A stretch of DNA of 64,000 nt, from positions 26,544 to 90,543 of the forward strand of contig JAUCBJ010007752.1 in the NCBI GenBank assembly GCA_032718475.1, read 5' to 3'. The notes beneath the pieces were generated by a model. That model ran no database searches and was not told the origin of the DNA. It saw only the letters and a program-made list of their open reading frames with translations. Positions 41,311-52,804 of the stretch are shown here, piece after piece. Origin of the DNA: Nemertoderma westbladi (Eukaryota; Xenacoelomorpha; Nemertodermatida; Nemertodermatidae). How positions within the stretch are numbered: position 1 is the stretch's first letter; every line of letters begins with the position of its first letter. Position numbers and translations under genes: made by a program.

Positions 41311-43534
41311 ACAATGGAATGGAACAGTGAACCACAAAGGAACTATAGAAATAGTAACATTAGTAGCCCCCCCCCCCCCCCCCCCCGCCCTTCTTCATCG
41401 CCTAATGATCAACTAACTCATATTCCCTAAACTGGTGTATTGCATAGTATATTACACATACTTTAGGCCCACATTTAGTATAATTCTATAATTTGCCTGA
41501 AGATAACTTTAAGTTTGAAATGCATTGCAATTTTTATAAATAATTTTAAATACAGTATTTTACCTCATATTTATTATTTTATTTGCTGTAATATTGTTTT
41601 AATTGGAAATTAAATATAATAACTGAATCTGTGAATCATTTTATCTCAATTGCTGTTAATATAAATTGTATATGCACAATATTTAGTTAGTTAGTAGAAA
41701 TCGACAATTTACAATTTATTTATTTACAATGTACAATTTACAATAACCCGATTTTTTTTTTAATAAGTGGTACTGTTTAGTAGCCCATTTAAACTAGTTA
41801 TCACCATAGCAGAACAATCGTCAAACATCAAGCACTTGTTTGTCTGTTATATAGGACTCCAAAAGCTACTTCAAATTTGAAAATTATTTCCATTTTTGTA
41901 AGCAGATTCAATTCCACTACATTACCCACCAGAAAATGGGACCAGTGGCATTTTGTTAATATAGTTGGGGATGCGAGATTACCAATAATAATCTCGCCTC
42001 ATAACCAACTTTGGGGGGGGGGGGGGGGGGGGCGACACAAGCCCTAAAGCCACAGAGAGAGGTGAGAGGTCAAACCACCTCGGAGGGAGAACACAGCTAG
42101 TAGAGGCTAGCGGCGGGGGGAAACACTCACAGGGAGTGCCAAAGTGACAATTAATATATTAGCCAATAGCGGGGAGGGAAGCACGTGATTAGAGATAGGA
42201 AAGTATCCACTGGGTACAGAAGGCCAAGTAGAGTAAGAGGTGAAACCAATATCTTTGTGTATCAATCATATATTATTCTGCATTACTGATTTACCGGTCA
42301 GTTGATTAGTTACAGAGTTGCAGACCGGTCATAGTTTATGACTGTCACCGCCACCAATTATTATCTGTGTATTTTCTGCTGTCATTCTGTATCACTGATA
42401 TACCGATCCTGTGCTATTGTCAATCGGAACATTAATATTGAGAAACTCAAACTCCATTATTTTCCCCGACGGCCTTCGGCCAAAACGACTATAGTGCAGC
42501 AGCCCAGCAAAACGGTGACGCGTATATATCTAACCCGGTCGGGATCTATGATCCCGTCACAATTTTGTAGCTTTATGAAAATTTCATACTTTTTATCACA
42601 ATTTTCCAAATTGAGTTACTAAGGCAACAGGATAGATATCTGAGCTATCCTCTACAGCAACTTACATATTCTGGCACCTAACAGTTTTTTGAAAATCGAA
42701 AATTAAAACATTTCATTCGGCCAAAGTAACCTCAGAGGCCAAAGAAACCCTGTGATGGTACTTGGAGATGTCATGTTTGTCGACAGATGAAAAATACTTG
42801 TATTTATAGGAATCGCATAAATCTTTACCCTGCATAGCCCGAATTTTCTGTTGTTATATAAAACAAAGCCTGTTAATACTAGAGATAAAAAACTTAGCCA
42901 GCTGCTTGATAACAAAACATACATTATATTATTGGGACAGTCATATTCTTCAGTTTTGGTTTCTCCAGTCATTGAATTGATTGATGCTCAGTCTTCTTTC
43001 ACGTCTCATCTGTTTTATTGGAATTCTTCCTACTGAGGTTGACTCGGAGATCTGTGAACTGAATTGGCCATGGCCATATTTTAATGCATGGCTAGCCTCA
43101 CCCTGAGATTCCAAATCTCAAATATAATTTTATCCATATTCTATGACTGTCAATTGATATTAGCATTGATACTCCTTGTTACAAGGTGCTGTTGCCTGTA
43201 AACAGCATTATTGTATTATTTTCTGTTATAACATGCAACTCTACAGATTGTAAGTAGCAGTGTTAGTACAAGCTGCCTATCTAAAGTGTTTGGTATACAG
43301 TGCTCCATTATTTGATAGGCGTTGGTTGTAGCCCTCAATGATAGAACTAGTATGTTATAACTGAGCTCTGATTGGCCGGCCATTATACAGTGTACTGCAG
43401 TGCCTTTTTCTTTGACTTATAAATATCGTAATTCGGGATTTATCCTTTAAGCCTAACTAACTATATTATCTTAGGAAAAAGCTTCATGTAATTCGCATAG
43501 ACCACCTTAAATTACAGGAGGTCTAATCCTCCAC
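41311..43534. other. Low-coding region with G/C homopolymers
   Basis: No gene recognised. It contains a 20-nt C run (41367-41386), a 20-nt G run (42013-42032) and a short hairpin CGGGATCTATGATCCCG near 42539. Short ORFs on both strands (for example 42703-42972 minus, 42851-43036 plus) have no recognisable motif. Confidence 0.5.
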
Positions 43535-43605
43535 CCTATTCACTCCATGAGGCTGCCAAAGCACAAGATTATGCAATGGTTGGTCCTCAGCGAAAGCAAT
43601 GTACG
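43535..43605 (-). mobile_element. LINE-B 3' scrap
   Basis: ATTCACTCCATGAGGCTGCC and following bases match 36205-36275, the last coding part of LINE-B. Confidence 0.75.
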
Positions 43606-44015
43606 GAACCACCTGCAAAGCGCAGGTGGTTCCGTTCAAGTGTGAAGCTAGGGGAGACTAATAATAACTTCATTGTTCCCTAAATAGGCAGTAATGTCTG
43701 TGTTTCCTAAAGGCAACAGCTTCTAAGGAATTTAAATTAAATCGCTAACATCTGACCATGGGAACCTTTTTTAAGTTAAGTGGGTGCTTCAAAATTACCT
43801 CTGAGGTTGGGAACCACCTGCAAAGCGCAGGTGGTTCCGTTCAAGTGTCAAGCTAGGGGAGACTAATAATAACTTCATTATTCCCTAAATAGGCAGTAAT
43901 GTCTGTGTTTCCTAAAGGCAACAGCTTCTAAGGAATTTAAATTAAATCGCTAACATCTGACCATGGGAACCTTTTTTAAGTGAAGTGGGTGCTTCAAAAT
44001 TACCTCTGAGGTTGA
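43603..44015. repeat. ~207-bp direct repeat, two copies, each starting with a perfect hairpin
   Basis: Copies begin at 43605 and 43812. Each opens with GGAACCACCTGC, AAAGC, GCAGGTGGTTCC (12-bp perfect stem, 14 bp in the first copy) and continues almost identically through CCATGGGAACCTTTTTTAAG to CTCTGAGGTTG. No coding content. Confidence 0.9.
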
Positions 44016-44215
44016 TTGTAGAAGTACAATCAGACAATGTGGTCCCTGTTTCCCTTTTAAGTGATAATGAAGCATATAATCATACATATAATCATAGTGT
44101 ATAAATAGCTTGAGTATGATGAATATAGTCACTATTCATTATTCAAATTCTATAATCGCAGACTCATACAGTATATAAATAGGTCTATAACTGTTTAGCC
44201 AACCTACCTACCTGT

Positions 44216-44695
44216 TCTTGAACAAATATTTTTTGTTATAGAACATTTTTTTAGAAAAAAATCTGGATTATATTTAAAATGCATGGGATCGTTCTAAAAC
44301 GTGTTTAAAACCAATAAAAAAAATTGTGAAAGATATTGTGAATAAAATTTTTTGAAAAAATTTTTTTGAAATTTTTGTTTTATTGATTTTAAACACGTTT
44401 TGAAACGATTCCATGCGTTTTAAATAGAATCCAGATTTTTTTCTAAAAAATATTCTAGAACAAAAAATATTTGTTCTAGAACATATTTTAAAAAAAAAAT
44501 GAATAGCTAACATCTTCAGGAACATTTTCTATACAAATAGTAACAAGAACTAGCTACTACAAAATATTTATAGAGGGAAGTAGGATATCGGAACCAGTGT
44601 CGAAATTACTAGCTTAAACCTATCTAAAATACTAGCTACCATAAAATTTCGTATCGTACTTAATGAGGAGGCTTCAATTATGTCCGTTGACCAAA
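44216..44695. mobile_element. Fold-back element, partial copy
   Basis: An inverted repeat of about 110-bp arms (44219-44330 and 44375-44485, with CATGGGATCGTTCTAAAACG against CGTTTTGAAACGATTCCATG) followed by a flank (44486-44690) that matches 59470-59660 (AAGAACTAGCTACTACAAAA, GGAACCAGTGTC). The left outer arm is missing compared with the copy at 59110-59727. Confidence 0.75.
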
Positions 44696-46044
44696 TTGCA
44701 GCAATTGAAAATTTATAGAACTCACCCCATATCAAAATATCAGTATGCCTTGCAGGTAGTACAGGAACTCGATATGAACTTGGTTCGTCCACATGGTCAT
44801 CCGCAATCACAGCTGTGGGGGTCAGTTTGGAAATGGTGTCATCTGGGGATCTCTATATAGAACAAACTATGGAAAGCAATGATAATACAAATTACACTAT
44901 CAATTCGCAAGAACTTGATATATAACAAAGTCCAATTATTGATGAACACCACTCTGGTACAAATACTAATGTTAGGCGCACTGGAACTAAACAGTACAAA
45001 AGAGAAAAATTCGCGATTAATTTGAATTTCTAAATAAAAAGAGAAATCGAGAATCCAGTTAGTGCAAACGTAAGATCTGATGTAATTTTTATTGAAACAA
45101 AGGTCAATAAAAAATTCATAAGGAAATATTTGAAGTGCAGGTAAATCATTCGAAAGAATCATCGAATCAAAGTACTGATGAAAGCCTTCTTGCAGGAAAA
45201 AACTTTAATAAAATAACTAACAAAAAGTTTGATTCTAGAGGAGGCATTCGATGCCTTCTTGAGTTGCCTTAAAGACTCACAACCAACCGGTACTACACCT
45301 ACTATCTCTACACCTACCTTATCATAGGCAATCCCTACAAACTCTCAACCTATACCTCCTGTTTGTCCTACACTAGTAACTCTGACAAAAACCCTTCACG
45401 TACAAAGCATTTTCCCTGTGAGGATATTACCATGTCCATCAGAAGCTTGTCGAGTATGTAGGTTGTTCTCAAGAATAGAAGGCCAATATGCTCTTGATGG
45501 ATTATTTAAGGATTATGTAAACTGTAAAGGGGATAAATCGACCTGTTCTGGTTGGACGCATATATATTTTGCTTAGGATTGGGTGGAGTTTCCATTGCCC
45601 TTTCCAAGAAGGTGGAATGGTATTGCAACTACCAACCACTTTTTGGGCTAGAGTTTACAAGCCAGAGCCGAGTTTGCGGTACATATAGTGGCTCACTTGA
45701 TCCTGAGCAAATGTGTCGCCAATGTGGTTGTACGTATCTAAGTCCATTCTTGAAGCATGTAAATTAGACTAGAAAGAAAAAACAATGATGAAAAATTACA
45801 TTTTTTTTTTTATGAAAAGTGCTCTGTCATTGTGCAGCTGTCGTCCATGTAAAATTTTCATGCACCAAAAAATTGCTCGATTTTTTAATAATTAATTTGT
45901 AATTTGATCATAATCTGTTGCCTATTTAGGATGCACACTTTTTGGCTATGATGCCTATATTGGTAACACCTTGGGACATTGTTGTCCTACCTAATAGGCA
46001 ACAACTTACCTGGTAATCCGGTTTCCTAAATAGGAAACTGTCCA
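44696..46044. other. Intergenic, no confident gene
   Basis: Contains a weak plus-strand coding-like stretch near 45415-45767 (CRVCRLFSRIEGQYALDGLF, then MCRQCGCTYLSPFLKHV in another frame) with Cys pairs but several breaks. I do not recognise it. Confidence 0.4.
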
Positions 46045-46296
46045 TAATTGCCAATGAGCAGAAGAGCCTTTTGGCTCCCTCTAGTGATTCTGACAGTATC
46101 CCTAAGTCATCAGCAAAGTCTAGATCAATAAGGTACTTTGCTGAATTTCCTCTACATCTTGTGCCAGTAGGGGGGTGTTACCATCACTCCATCTTTATTA
46201 AGATGGTCTAAGGACATGCATAGAAGAACATAATCAACCCCAATTACGAATAAAAATGGTGCAAGTGTGTCACCCTGTAGGACTCCCCATAAGGTT
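46045..46296 (-). pseudogene. LINE-B RT fragment
   Basis: Matches 36775-37020 with about 85% identity by eye (CTAAGTCATCAGCAAAGTCT, GGTGCAAGTGTGTC). It covers the region around RT motifs B and C only. Confidence 0.85.
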
Positions 46297-47814
46297 CATA
46301 GACATATATCCTCATAGACAATAACAATGGGCCAAATAGTTCAGTTACCTCAAATAATATTGAGATTGAGAATGGCCATCACGTAATAATCTTGAGATGG
46401 AGCATGTTCTGTCAGCCAATAACTATCAAATAATGCAAGTACAAAGTATTCGGGATTTTTTCTCAACATTGAACAAACAACAGACCTTGACAATGATATC
46501 AAAGAGATCAACGAAAAACTGTCTCTTCTTCTAAAGATAACTACTACAGTTGATATGACTGGTGAAAAGGATATTGATTGAAGTCTAAATTATATGGAAA
46601 TTATTGAAAAAGCCACAAAGCTTCAGGACTTGGGTGAAAGTTGTATCAAATACTTTCCCAAAAAAGATGGGGGGCATTATAAAATGTGAAATGTGATTTA
46701 AATGTGAAATTTGCTTTTAAATGTAAAAGGAATCTGGAAGCTCCAAACATCTTCATTCTGAGATCTCTGAAATTGCCATGGGTGGGTATGCATTGGGTGA
46801 GTAACTTATTTCAGGAGGAAATTAAAACTGGTATTCATTAAGGTCAATGGCTTGTCCAACATGTTAGCTGCTCATTGTCACAAAAGCTTTGATTTCGGAT
46901 GAAAGAAATCGTAAATCAGAAGCTATTACAAGCATTGTTGGAAACCAATTATGATTAGGCACTGATGATAGGCACTGACAATAGTTAAGTCCATCAAGGC
47001 ACTGATGATAGTTAAGTTATGCACTGCTTTACAATGAAGATATGATTTTGTTCTAGCATCACTGTGGAGCAAAAATTTGAAATTTGGACACAGCTGATAT
47101 ATGATGAAGAAAATGGTAAATGCATTTTTAGTTTACAGTTAAAAAAATCAATTTTGCTAACTCCAATACATCATCTACAGGTATCTATCAACATTTTGCA
47201 ACTGTGAGTCACAAATCGTCTTATGGACAAATTTCGAATCATGCCATAATGGTTTTAGTAATGTACCAAGGTCTATGATGTTCTTTATCAATCAATGATC
47301 CACAAGTGTATGAAATCAATGAGGAGCTATAATCGGTGGAACGGTTAAAGACTTAGCAGAACTGGCAGGGTTCTGGCAATATTGGGCACCTGGCCGGAGT
47401 AGTTATTTTTTATTTAAATTTAATTCTGTTGCCACCAAAAGACTTAAGAAGACCAATCTGCGTCATTATAGTAGTTCAAAATTTATGAAATCAAAGATTT
47501 GTGACACTTTGGTGGAAGTGGGCACCTCAAAATAACAAGTGTTTAAATAAGGTATGTAAGATTTTGTCCAATCACAGGGACTACCGGCCCTCACCCATTG
47601 ATTGAATCATCACTCAAAAAAAAACAATCAAATCAAAACTCAATCAAAACTCAATTTAATGTCAAAATTTATTTATATGATTAACCAAATTGATGAGGCA
47701 AAGAAAGAACCCTCCCTGGGAAGGTAGGAAATTCCCTAGTTCGACCAATACCACAAACACACCTGTCACTCACCCACACATATGGAACTCGCCTGGCTAG
47801 TGTATGTTGTTTGG
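46297..47814. other. Intergenic, no gene seen
   Basis: AT-rich, with a short duplication of GGCACTGATGATAG near 46965-47000. No feature recognised. Confidence 0.45.
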
Positions 47815-47827
47815 TTTGGCCCGCTGC

Positions 47828-47905
47828 ACACTAGAGATGCAAGATGCACAATGCAAGATACAAGATGCAAAAATCGTTCCCAACGTACACTATAGATGCA
47901 AGATG
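47828..47905 (+). repeat. Harbinger left subterminal repeats
   Basis: CACTAGAGATGCAAGATGCA, AATGCAAGATACAAGATGCA and CACTATAGATGCAAGATGCA in one orientation. Confidence 0.8.
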
Positions 47906-48029
47906 CATTGTATTTTATTTTATATATTGATAGCTTTTATGTTATTTATTACGTTTAAATTTTATTCCAATATCAGCGTCATAATGAAATTTTTTTCCTG
48001 ACCATCCACATACTGTATCATTTGATTTC

Positions 48030-48321
48030 AATGGATGAAAGTGATGAAGTTATTGAAACTGTTGCTGAATATATGTTGTGGGAACAAACTAGCCTCATTT
48101 AACGAGAGCATTGGATACATCCAATAAATTACAAGAGACCTGTGGCTGGCGTTATGGCAAAGTTATATAATCAACTGTGAGATGATCCACAGAATAATTA
48201 TAACTATGTCCATTGCTATATTTGATGAGCTTTTGTCCCTAATTAATGGAAACATCCGAAAGTGTAGTACCGAGTTTCTAAAAGCGATTGGAACGAAGGA
48301 AAAACTGCTTGTCACTCTGTG
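48030..48321 (+). pseudogene. Harbinger transposase, N-terminal exon remnant
   Basis: Pieces in changing frames read WIHPINYKRPVAGVMAKLYNQL, FDELLSLINGNIRKC and TKEKLLVTL, matching the N-terminal region of HARBI1-type transposases. Stops and frameshifts interrupt it. It ends at a GTACAG donor-like site at 48322. Confidence 0.7.
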
Positions 48322-48759
48322 GTACAGTATAATATAACAATTGGAGGCAACACACACTAATATTTCTTTGATTATTTATTTATTGGTTGTATAACAAGGT
48401 CCTAAATACTTATTATAAATGCATATATGTGCCAGCATTGTCCGTGTAAATATCGTTAGGCTGGGTTGAGACCAGACTGAAACTTATGAGGGTAAGAGTA
48501 TGGTATATCTACTATTGGTAGCAAATTTTTGAGAGCGAGAACTTTCCTCCTGTTCTTGGTTGTGAAGCATATCAGATATTATGGCCATCGATTGCTGCTT
48601 AAATCTTCTCAGTCAGTTTTTTTAAATCTGGTCCTTTAAAAAAACTCAGTGTTGGATCTTCTTCTATTCGTATCGATTTTTCTTTAACAAAAGTAACTTA
48701 AGCTTCTTCGACATTTTTCCTCTTTATCCCTTTTCCTTTCTTTAGCTAGTGATTAATGG

Positions 48760-49330
48760 CGACGCTTTACTATATTATATTATTTGGTGTCCGGAGACAA
48801 CACAGTCATAACAGCGAAATAAGTACACAAGTAAACAAACATAAAATAATAAAATTTACAGTTATAACGTGCTCAGCTCAGCGACTTATGCTATGGCTAA
48901 AATTGCAATTTAAAATATAGAAACACAAATAAGTAATGTTACATATTATACATATACACCTACGTACAAATCACATTACAAAACAGTTCGGTTATATCTC
49001 ATAAAATGCAAAATCACATAAAACGGTTATATTAAAAAATTCGAATTAAAATCAATGGTTAAAATATTTGTTTTAAAAGTTTCTAAAGAAGCAGACACGA
49101 CGACACTTTCTGGCAATGAGTTCCATATCGGCACCACACGATGGCAAAAGGTGTTTTGAATAGCTACGGATATGCACGGTACCTGATGCAATTTAAAACG
49201 ATGGCCGCAGGTTTCACCTGTGGACATAACAGGTTGAAAAATATCAGTGATACGGATATTTACTAAGCCACTGAAAATTTTATATACCGGGTGTTCCATA
49301 ATGATTGCCCCCCCCCCCTTGCCAGCCAAA
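48760..49330 (-). pseudogene. LINE-C 3' end: RT C-terminus and UTR
   Basis: Minus-strand frame 49027-49329 reads GETCGHRFKLHQVPC, CHRVVPIWNSLPESVV and SLETFKTNIL, the usual C-terminal end of Jockey/CR1-type RT proteins. The remainder to about 48760 would be its 3' UTR. Everything upstream is missing (5' truncation). Confidence 0.7.
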
Positions 49331-49577
49331 ACTGCCAGACATGTACCTTAGTGTAATATATCATTCGAAAGATAATTTAATTCTGAGCTTGCATGCAAAA
49401 ATCCAATAAAAAAGTATAAAAATTTTATAGGCTATTCTTTAAAACAATCTTATTTTTCATTATTTTTGATTTAATCACAATTAAAAAAATATAATTTATC
49501 CAGCGTTAGTCATCAGCTTTACAGCCATGATTCCCCTTTGCAGCACGGGGAGCTCCTCGATAGTGGCAAAGGATGTT

Positions 49578-49593
49578 GGCCCTTAAAAGGGCC
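49578..49593 (-). other. Histone-mRNA-like stem-loop
   Basis: On the minus strand GGCCCTTTTAAGGGCC has a 6-bp stem and TTTA loop, preceded by AAAC, like metazoan histone 3' ends. No histone reading frame lies upstream, so chance or a relic is likely. Confidence 0.3.
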
Positions 49594-50610
49594 GTTTTAG
49601 TTTGAGTTCAGGTTTGATTATGCCACAGATTCAGGACCCTCTCTAAAAGTAACATCTCTGATCCTGTCAACCATACGTTTTTCTTCAGAGTCATTGAAGA
49701 TTGCACTGGAACTTGTCATTTTAATTACTTCTGTTAGACTAAAACTTACTGTTAAAACTAAAAGCAGAAGGGTCGCTAATACCAAGATGGGGTTCATTGC
49801 CCACTGATAAAATTAAGTCATCATCGTTGCACAATAAAAGATCTAAAAAGTTTTCACCTCTGCTCTGCTGATGCTGGCTGACCTATTTATAAATTCATCC
49901 TGTAATTCTGGTTCACTCCCACTACCAGCCTGACTTTCTTCATCCCTCTCAAGAAGCAGACATATCACCAAAATTACCTGCCATAGTATTATGCGATAAT
50001 TGAATGTACCGACATACTGACTAACAGGCGGTTGTGACGATTAGCGCGTACTGGTCCTAGACGCCGAAACGCAACCATATTTTAACAAATTAATTATTTT
50101 TGTCCTAGTCCTACCTCTTTCACGGCGACAAAAATGTCATATATTTTCTTATAGAATATAGGCTTAGTGTTTGTGCAGTTTATTACCGGTATCATTTAGT
50201 GTATGGTGGTTAGGTTTTAGGGTTAGGTTTGCGATACATACTTGTATGTGGAGCATGTTATAATATATTTTGTTTGTGTTGTTTGTTTGTTTTGTTTGTG
50301 TTCCTTGATGGCCTTAGGGTCTGGAAGGTATTTAGGGCTTAATGTCCTGATTCTATATTTTTTTTGTAGTTAAAGGTTGTAAGATTCTAGTGTTTACCTT
50401 AAAGTTAATAGTATTATGCTTCATGTAGGGTGCGATGAACCTTATCTGATCCGTGAGGTGCCAGGCTTTCTTTCAGGCTGCGAGCGAATGAGCTTCTTAA
50501 ATTGTGCCATTTTAATTTAGCTTCTTTACCTGAAAGAAAATAATAATAATATAAAATATACATTATTTTTTATTAATATGAAACCACATAATATATGAAT
50601 TTCATTACAG

Positions 50611-50752
50611 ATACCTGCCTGGCAACACGTGAATCATACGTATCTCCATTACCAGTTCCGAATGGGGGCAACAACCATTGGAAAGATTGTAGTAGAAGTG
50701 TGTTGTGCGCTTTGGAAGCAACTCCAACCAATAGAGATGCCAATTCCTGATA
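50611..50752 (+). pseudogene. Harbinger transposase, second piece
   Basis: Reads YLPGN, then YLHYQFRMGATTIGKIVVEV and CCALWKQLQPIEMPI, which matches the region before the first catalytic Asp of HARBI1-like proteins. One frameshift lies near 50630. Confidence 0.75.
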
Positions 50753-50754
50753 TG

Positions 50755-51013
50755 TCGCAGTGTCCGAGTGGATATGGCGCCTGAACTGCTTACACAATAG
50801 TCTTTGGTGGCGCAGGTTCGAATCCGACTAAAGGCTGTAGAACTTTCGCACTGTTGTGTCCCTAGGCAAGACACTTTAGACATTAGTGCCTAAGGCAACC
50901 CAGCGGTATAATGGGAACCTGGCTTTGCTGGGGTAATGATAATAAAAGCGCTTTGAGTATGCTGAGCATAGAAAAGCGCTATATAAATAACCAATATTAT
51001 ATTATTATTATAA
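50755..51013 (+). mobile_element. tRNA-derived SINE
   Basis: The head has an A box (GTCCGAGTGGATATGGCGC) and a B box (GCAGGTTCGAATCCGAC), as in a class II (Ser/Leu-type) tRNA. The body contains CCTAGGCAAGACACTTTAGA and the tail AAAAGCGCTATATAAATAAC, a 3' tail widespread in aquatic animals, then (ATT)n. Imperfect duplications ATTCCTGATATG (before) and ATTCTTATATG (after) may be its target duplication. It splits the Harbinger coding region. Confidence 0.8.
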
Positions 51014-51019
51014 AGATTC

Positions 51020-51200
51020 TTATATGAAAATCACTGACGAATTTCATTGGATTTGACAATATCCTATCCTGCCTTCTGTGGGGCTATAGATGGAAAAGAC
51101 ATTCGAAGGGGATGCCCATTAAAGAGTGGATCAACATATTATAACTACAAACATTACTTTTCAACTGTGCTACAAGGAGTTGTTGATGCTAATGGTTGCT
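51020..51200 (+). pseudogene. Harbinger transposase, third piece (first catalytic Asp)
   Basis: Reads CGAIDGKDIRRGCPLKSGST and YYNYKHYFSTVLQGVVDANG, the DDE_4 core around the first catalytic Asp. It is cut at TGGTTGCT by the Merlin-like insertion and continues at 56238. Confidence 0.85.
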
Positions 51201-51416
51201 GGTTCTATCACTTTTGCGTACCAATGGATGTTAGTGTACCATACTGCCATATACATGCTTGCTACTGATTTCTTACTACAATCAGTACCAGTAGCTTATA
51301 GTCTGTATGTGATAGACTGTCTCATAGACTGTGTGTGTACTGTCGGTAGGTCTATCTATTGAATGCTGCTGACAGCTACTATAATATAAGAGAGGGAGGA
51401 AGAGAGTCATTATAGT

Positions 51417-52465
51417 TTGCCATTTTTTGAATGTAATGGTTTTGACTCCTGTCAGTTTGACTGCATGGAGCCAGTAACCTTGCGCGATATATTCTCCACG
51501 CCATCCGCTACACTATGGAAATGGTGGTATTGCCATGGTCTGATATGTGGAACCATTTTACACTCCCAAGTTCGCAAATCACTATCCAAGATTAGGCCCA
51601 ATTCCACCATGTTGTACTGGCAGTGCACCAAGTTCAGGTGCCGCAAGACAAACATAGCTGTTCAGATGGACTATGACAGGGGCTACTTTGGAGTTGGAGG
51701 AAGGTTAGACCATGTCACTGCATTTGCGAATTTCTACATGGTTTGTAATGGGTTTACTCAAACAAATCGCTAGGGAGTAGAAGGTTCACTTAAATACTAC
51801 TACTAACTAAACTATGTGAATTATGTTATGGAGGTTATCGCAAACTTCAATCACCTCGACTACGAGGCCTCTGGTGGTTCATTCAAGAAGGCCAGTTTGA
51901 CGAGACTGCTGTATCAAAGCATAAGTATGGATGCGGAAAAAGGGTTGGCAAAGCTTCCACGCAATGGCTTGCCACGGCTGTTGAGGTGTCACCTGTTTCA
52001 AATAAGTGTAGGAAGTTGATTGCATGCGTTATTCCGAACCGCAGTGGACCAAATCTACAAGGACCGATCTTTCACTTGGCTGCGGTTTGTGCTAAGGTCA
52101 TGACAGGCGGCCATAAAAGCTACACTGCAAACTACCAGCCTGTTGTCACCCATGGAGTAGTTATTCATAGTTGCAAGCGAACATACTAACGTTGCTGGTG
52201 AACATACTAACCATGTGGAAGCGACACATGGCATATTGAAATGCCAACTGAGACGTTTCTATTGGTAGTGTCATGTAAAGGGGACGAAGTTAGCCAGAAT
52301 AAAATACAATTTGTAACCTTTCTTGGCAACTGCATTCGGTATAAGGAACCCAAATGCCCACTCGTAGCCTGGCTCAAGATAGCTGTACTGTACAAGTTGG
52401 AGGGTAATGATGGTATTCGCAATGCTCTGGAGAATGGTTCTGACTCAGAACCTGAGGAATAAATT
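51417..52465 (+). pseudogene. Merlin/ISXO2-like transposase relic
   Basis: Pieces in three frames: LRDIFSTPSATLWKWWYCHG and GTILHSQVRKSLSK (N-terminal region), a Cys pair CTKFRC, a KYGCGKRVGKAS-type stretch, KLIACVIPNRSGPNLQGPI, VMTGGHKSYTANYQP, VVTHGVVIHSCK and NHVEATHGILKCQLRRF, which ends with the third catalytic acidic position. The order is that of IS1016/ISXO2-type DDE transposases. Many stops. An extra frame to 52462 ends GSDSEPEE. Confidence 0.6.
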
Positions 52466-52477
52466 TGTACTGTGTAG

Positions 52478-52804
52478 ATTCAGCGTCTCGGAAAAGAGAA
52501 CTCCGGATCAAGGGATAGACCCAGGCCCATTCTGGCTGTTGTCCGCAACAGAGAGGATCGCAACGTTATTTTGAGTAACGCTAAGAAGTTGAAGGAGGCA
52601 GAGGCTCCATTCAAAACCACGTATCTAAAGAAGGATGTTCATCCAAGTATTAGGAAGGAGATGGGTCGCCTGCGTGCGCGAGAATATACGGAGAAGAAAA
52701 AGCCACAGAACGAGGGGTGCGAAATATACTTGGATTATCGTGAGCGGGTGTTGAAGCGGGACAGTCTAATTATCGACAGATTCAACGCGGTCCTGAGCGC
52801 CTAG
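52478..52804 (+). CDS. LINE-D ORF1, 3' part
   Basis: An open frame from just after an in-frame TAG at 52475 to TAG at 52802, without an ATG at its start, so it is the 5'-truncated C-terminal end of ORF1. It reads RPRPILAVVRNRED, NVILSNAKKLKEAEAPF, KKDVHPSIRKEMGRLRAREY and RVLKRDSLIIDRF. This pattern is typical of the conserved C-terminal domain of LINE ORF1 RNA-binding proteins. It lies directly before and in frame with ORF2. Confidence 0.75.
   Translation: MQRLGKENSGSRDRPRPILAVVRNREDRNVILSNAKKLKEAEAPFKTTYLKKDVHPSIRKEMGRLRAREYTEKKKPQNEGCEIYLDYRERVLKRDSLIIDRFNAVLSA

Larger units (their letters stand above)
48322..50610 (+). other. Probable intron of the Harbinger transposase, carrying other repeats
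   Basis: The coding match breaks at GTG|GTACAG and resumes after TTCATTACAG|ATACCTG, leaving no missing residues. GT...AG ends and the clean join suggest an intron, later enlarged by a LINE-C fragment (49027-49330). The rest shows no gene; a telomere-like GGTTAGGTTTTAGGGTTAGG near 50210 is too short to mean much. Confidence 0.5.

Noticed and set aside
42703-42972. 89-codon minus-strand ORF with a hydrophobic stretch
   Set aside because: A hydrophobic run alone is weak; the opposite strand is equally open and no homology is apparent.
45415-45767. Possible Cys-rich coding fragment
   Set aside because: Cys pairs occur but in different frames with stops; no family recognised, so left as intergenic.
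50205-50232. Telomere repeat tract (GGTTAGGTTTTAGGGTTAGG)
   Set aside because: Only about two imperfect units; chance or a trivial relic.
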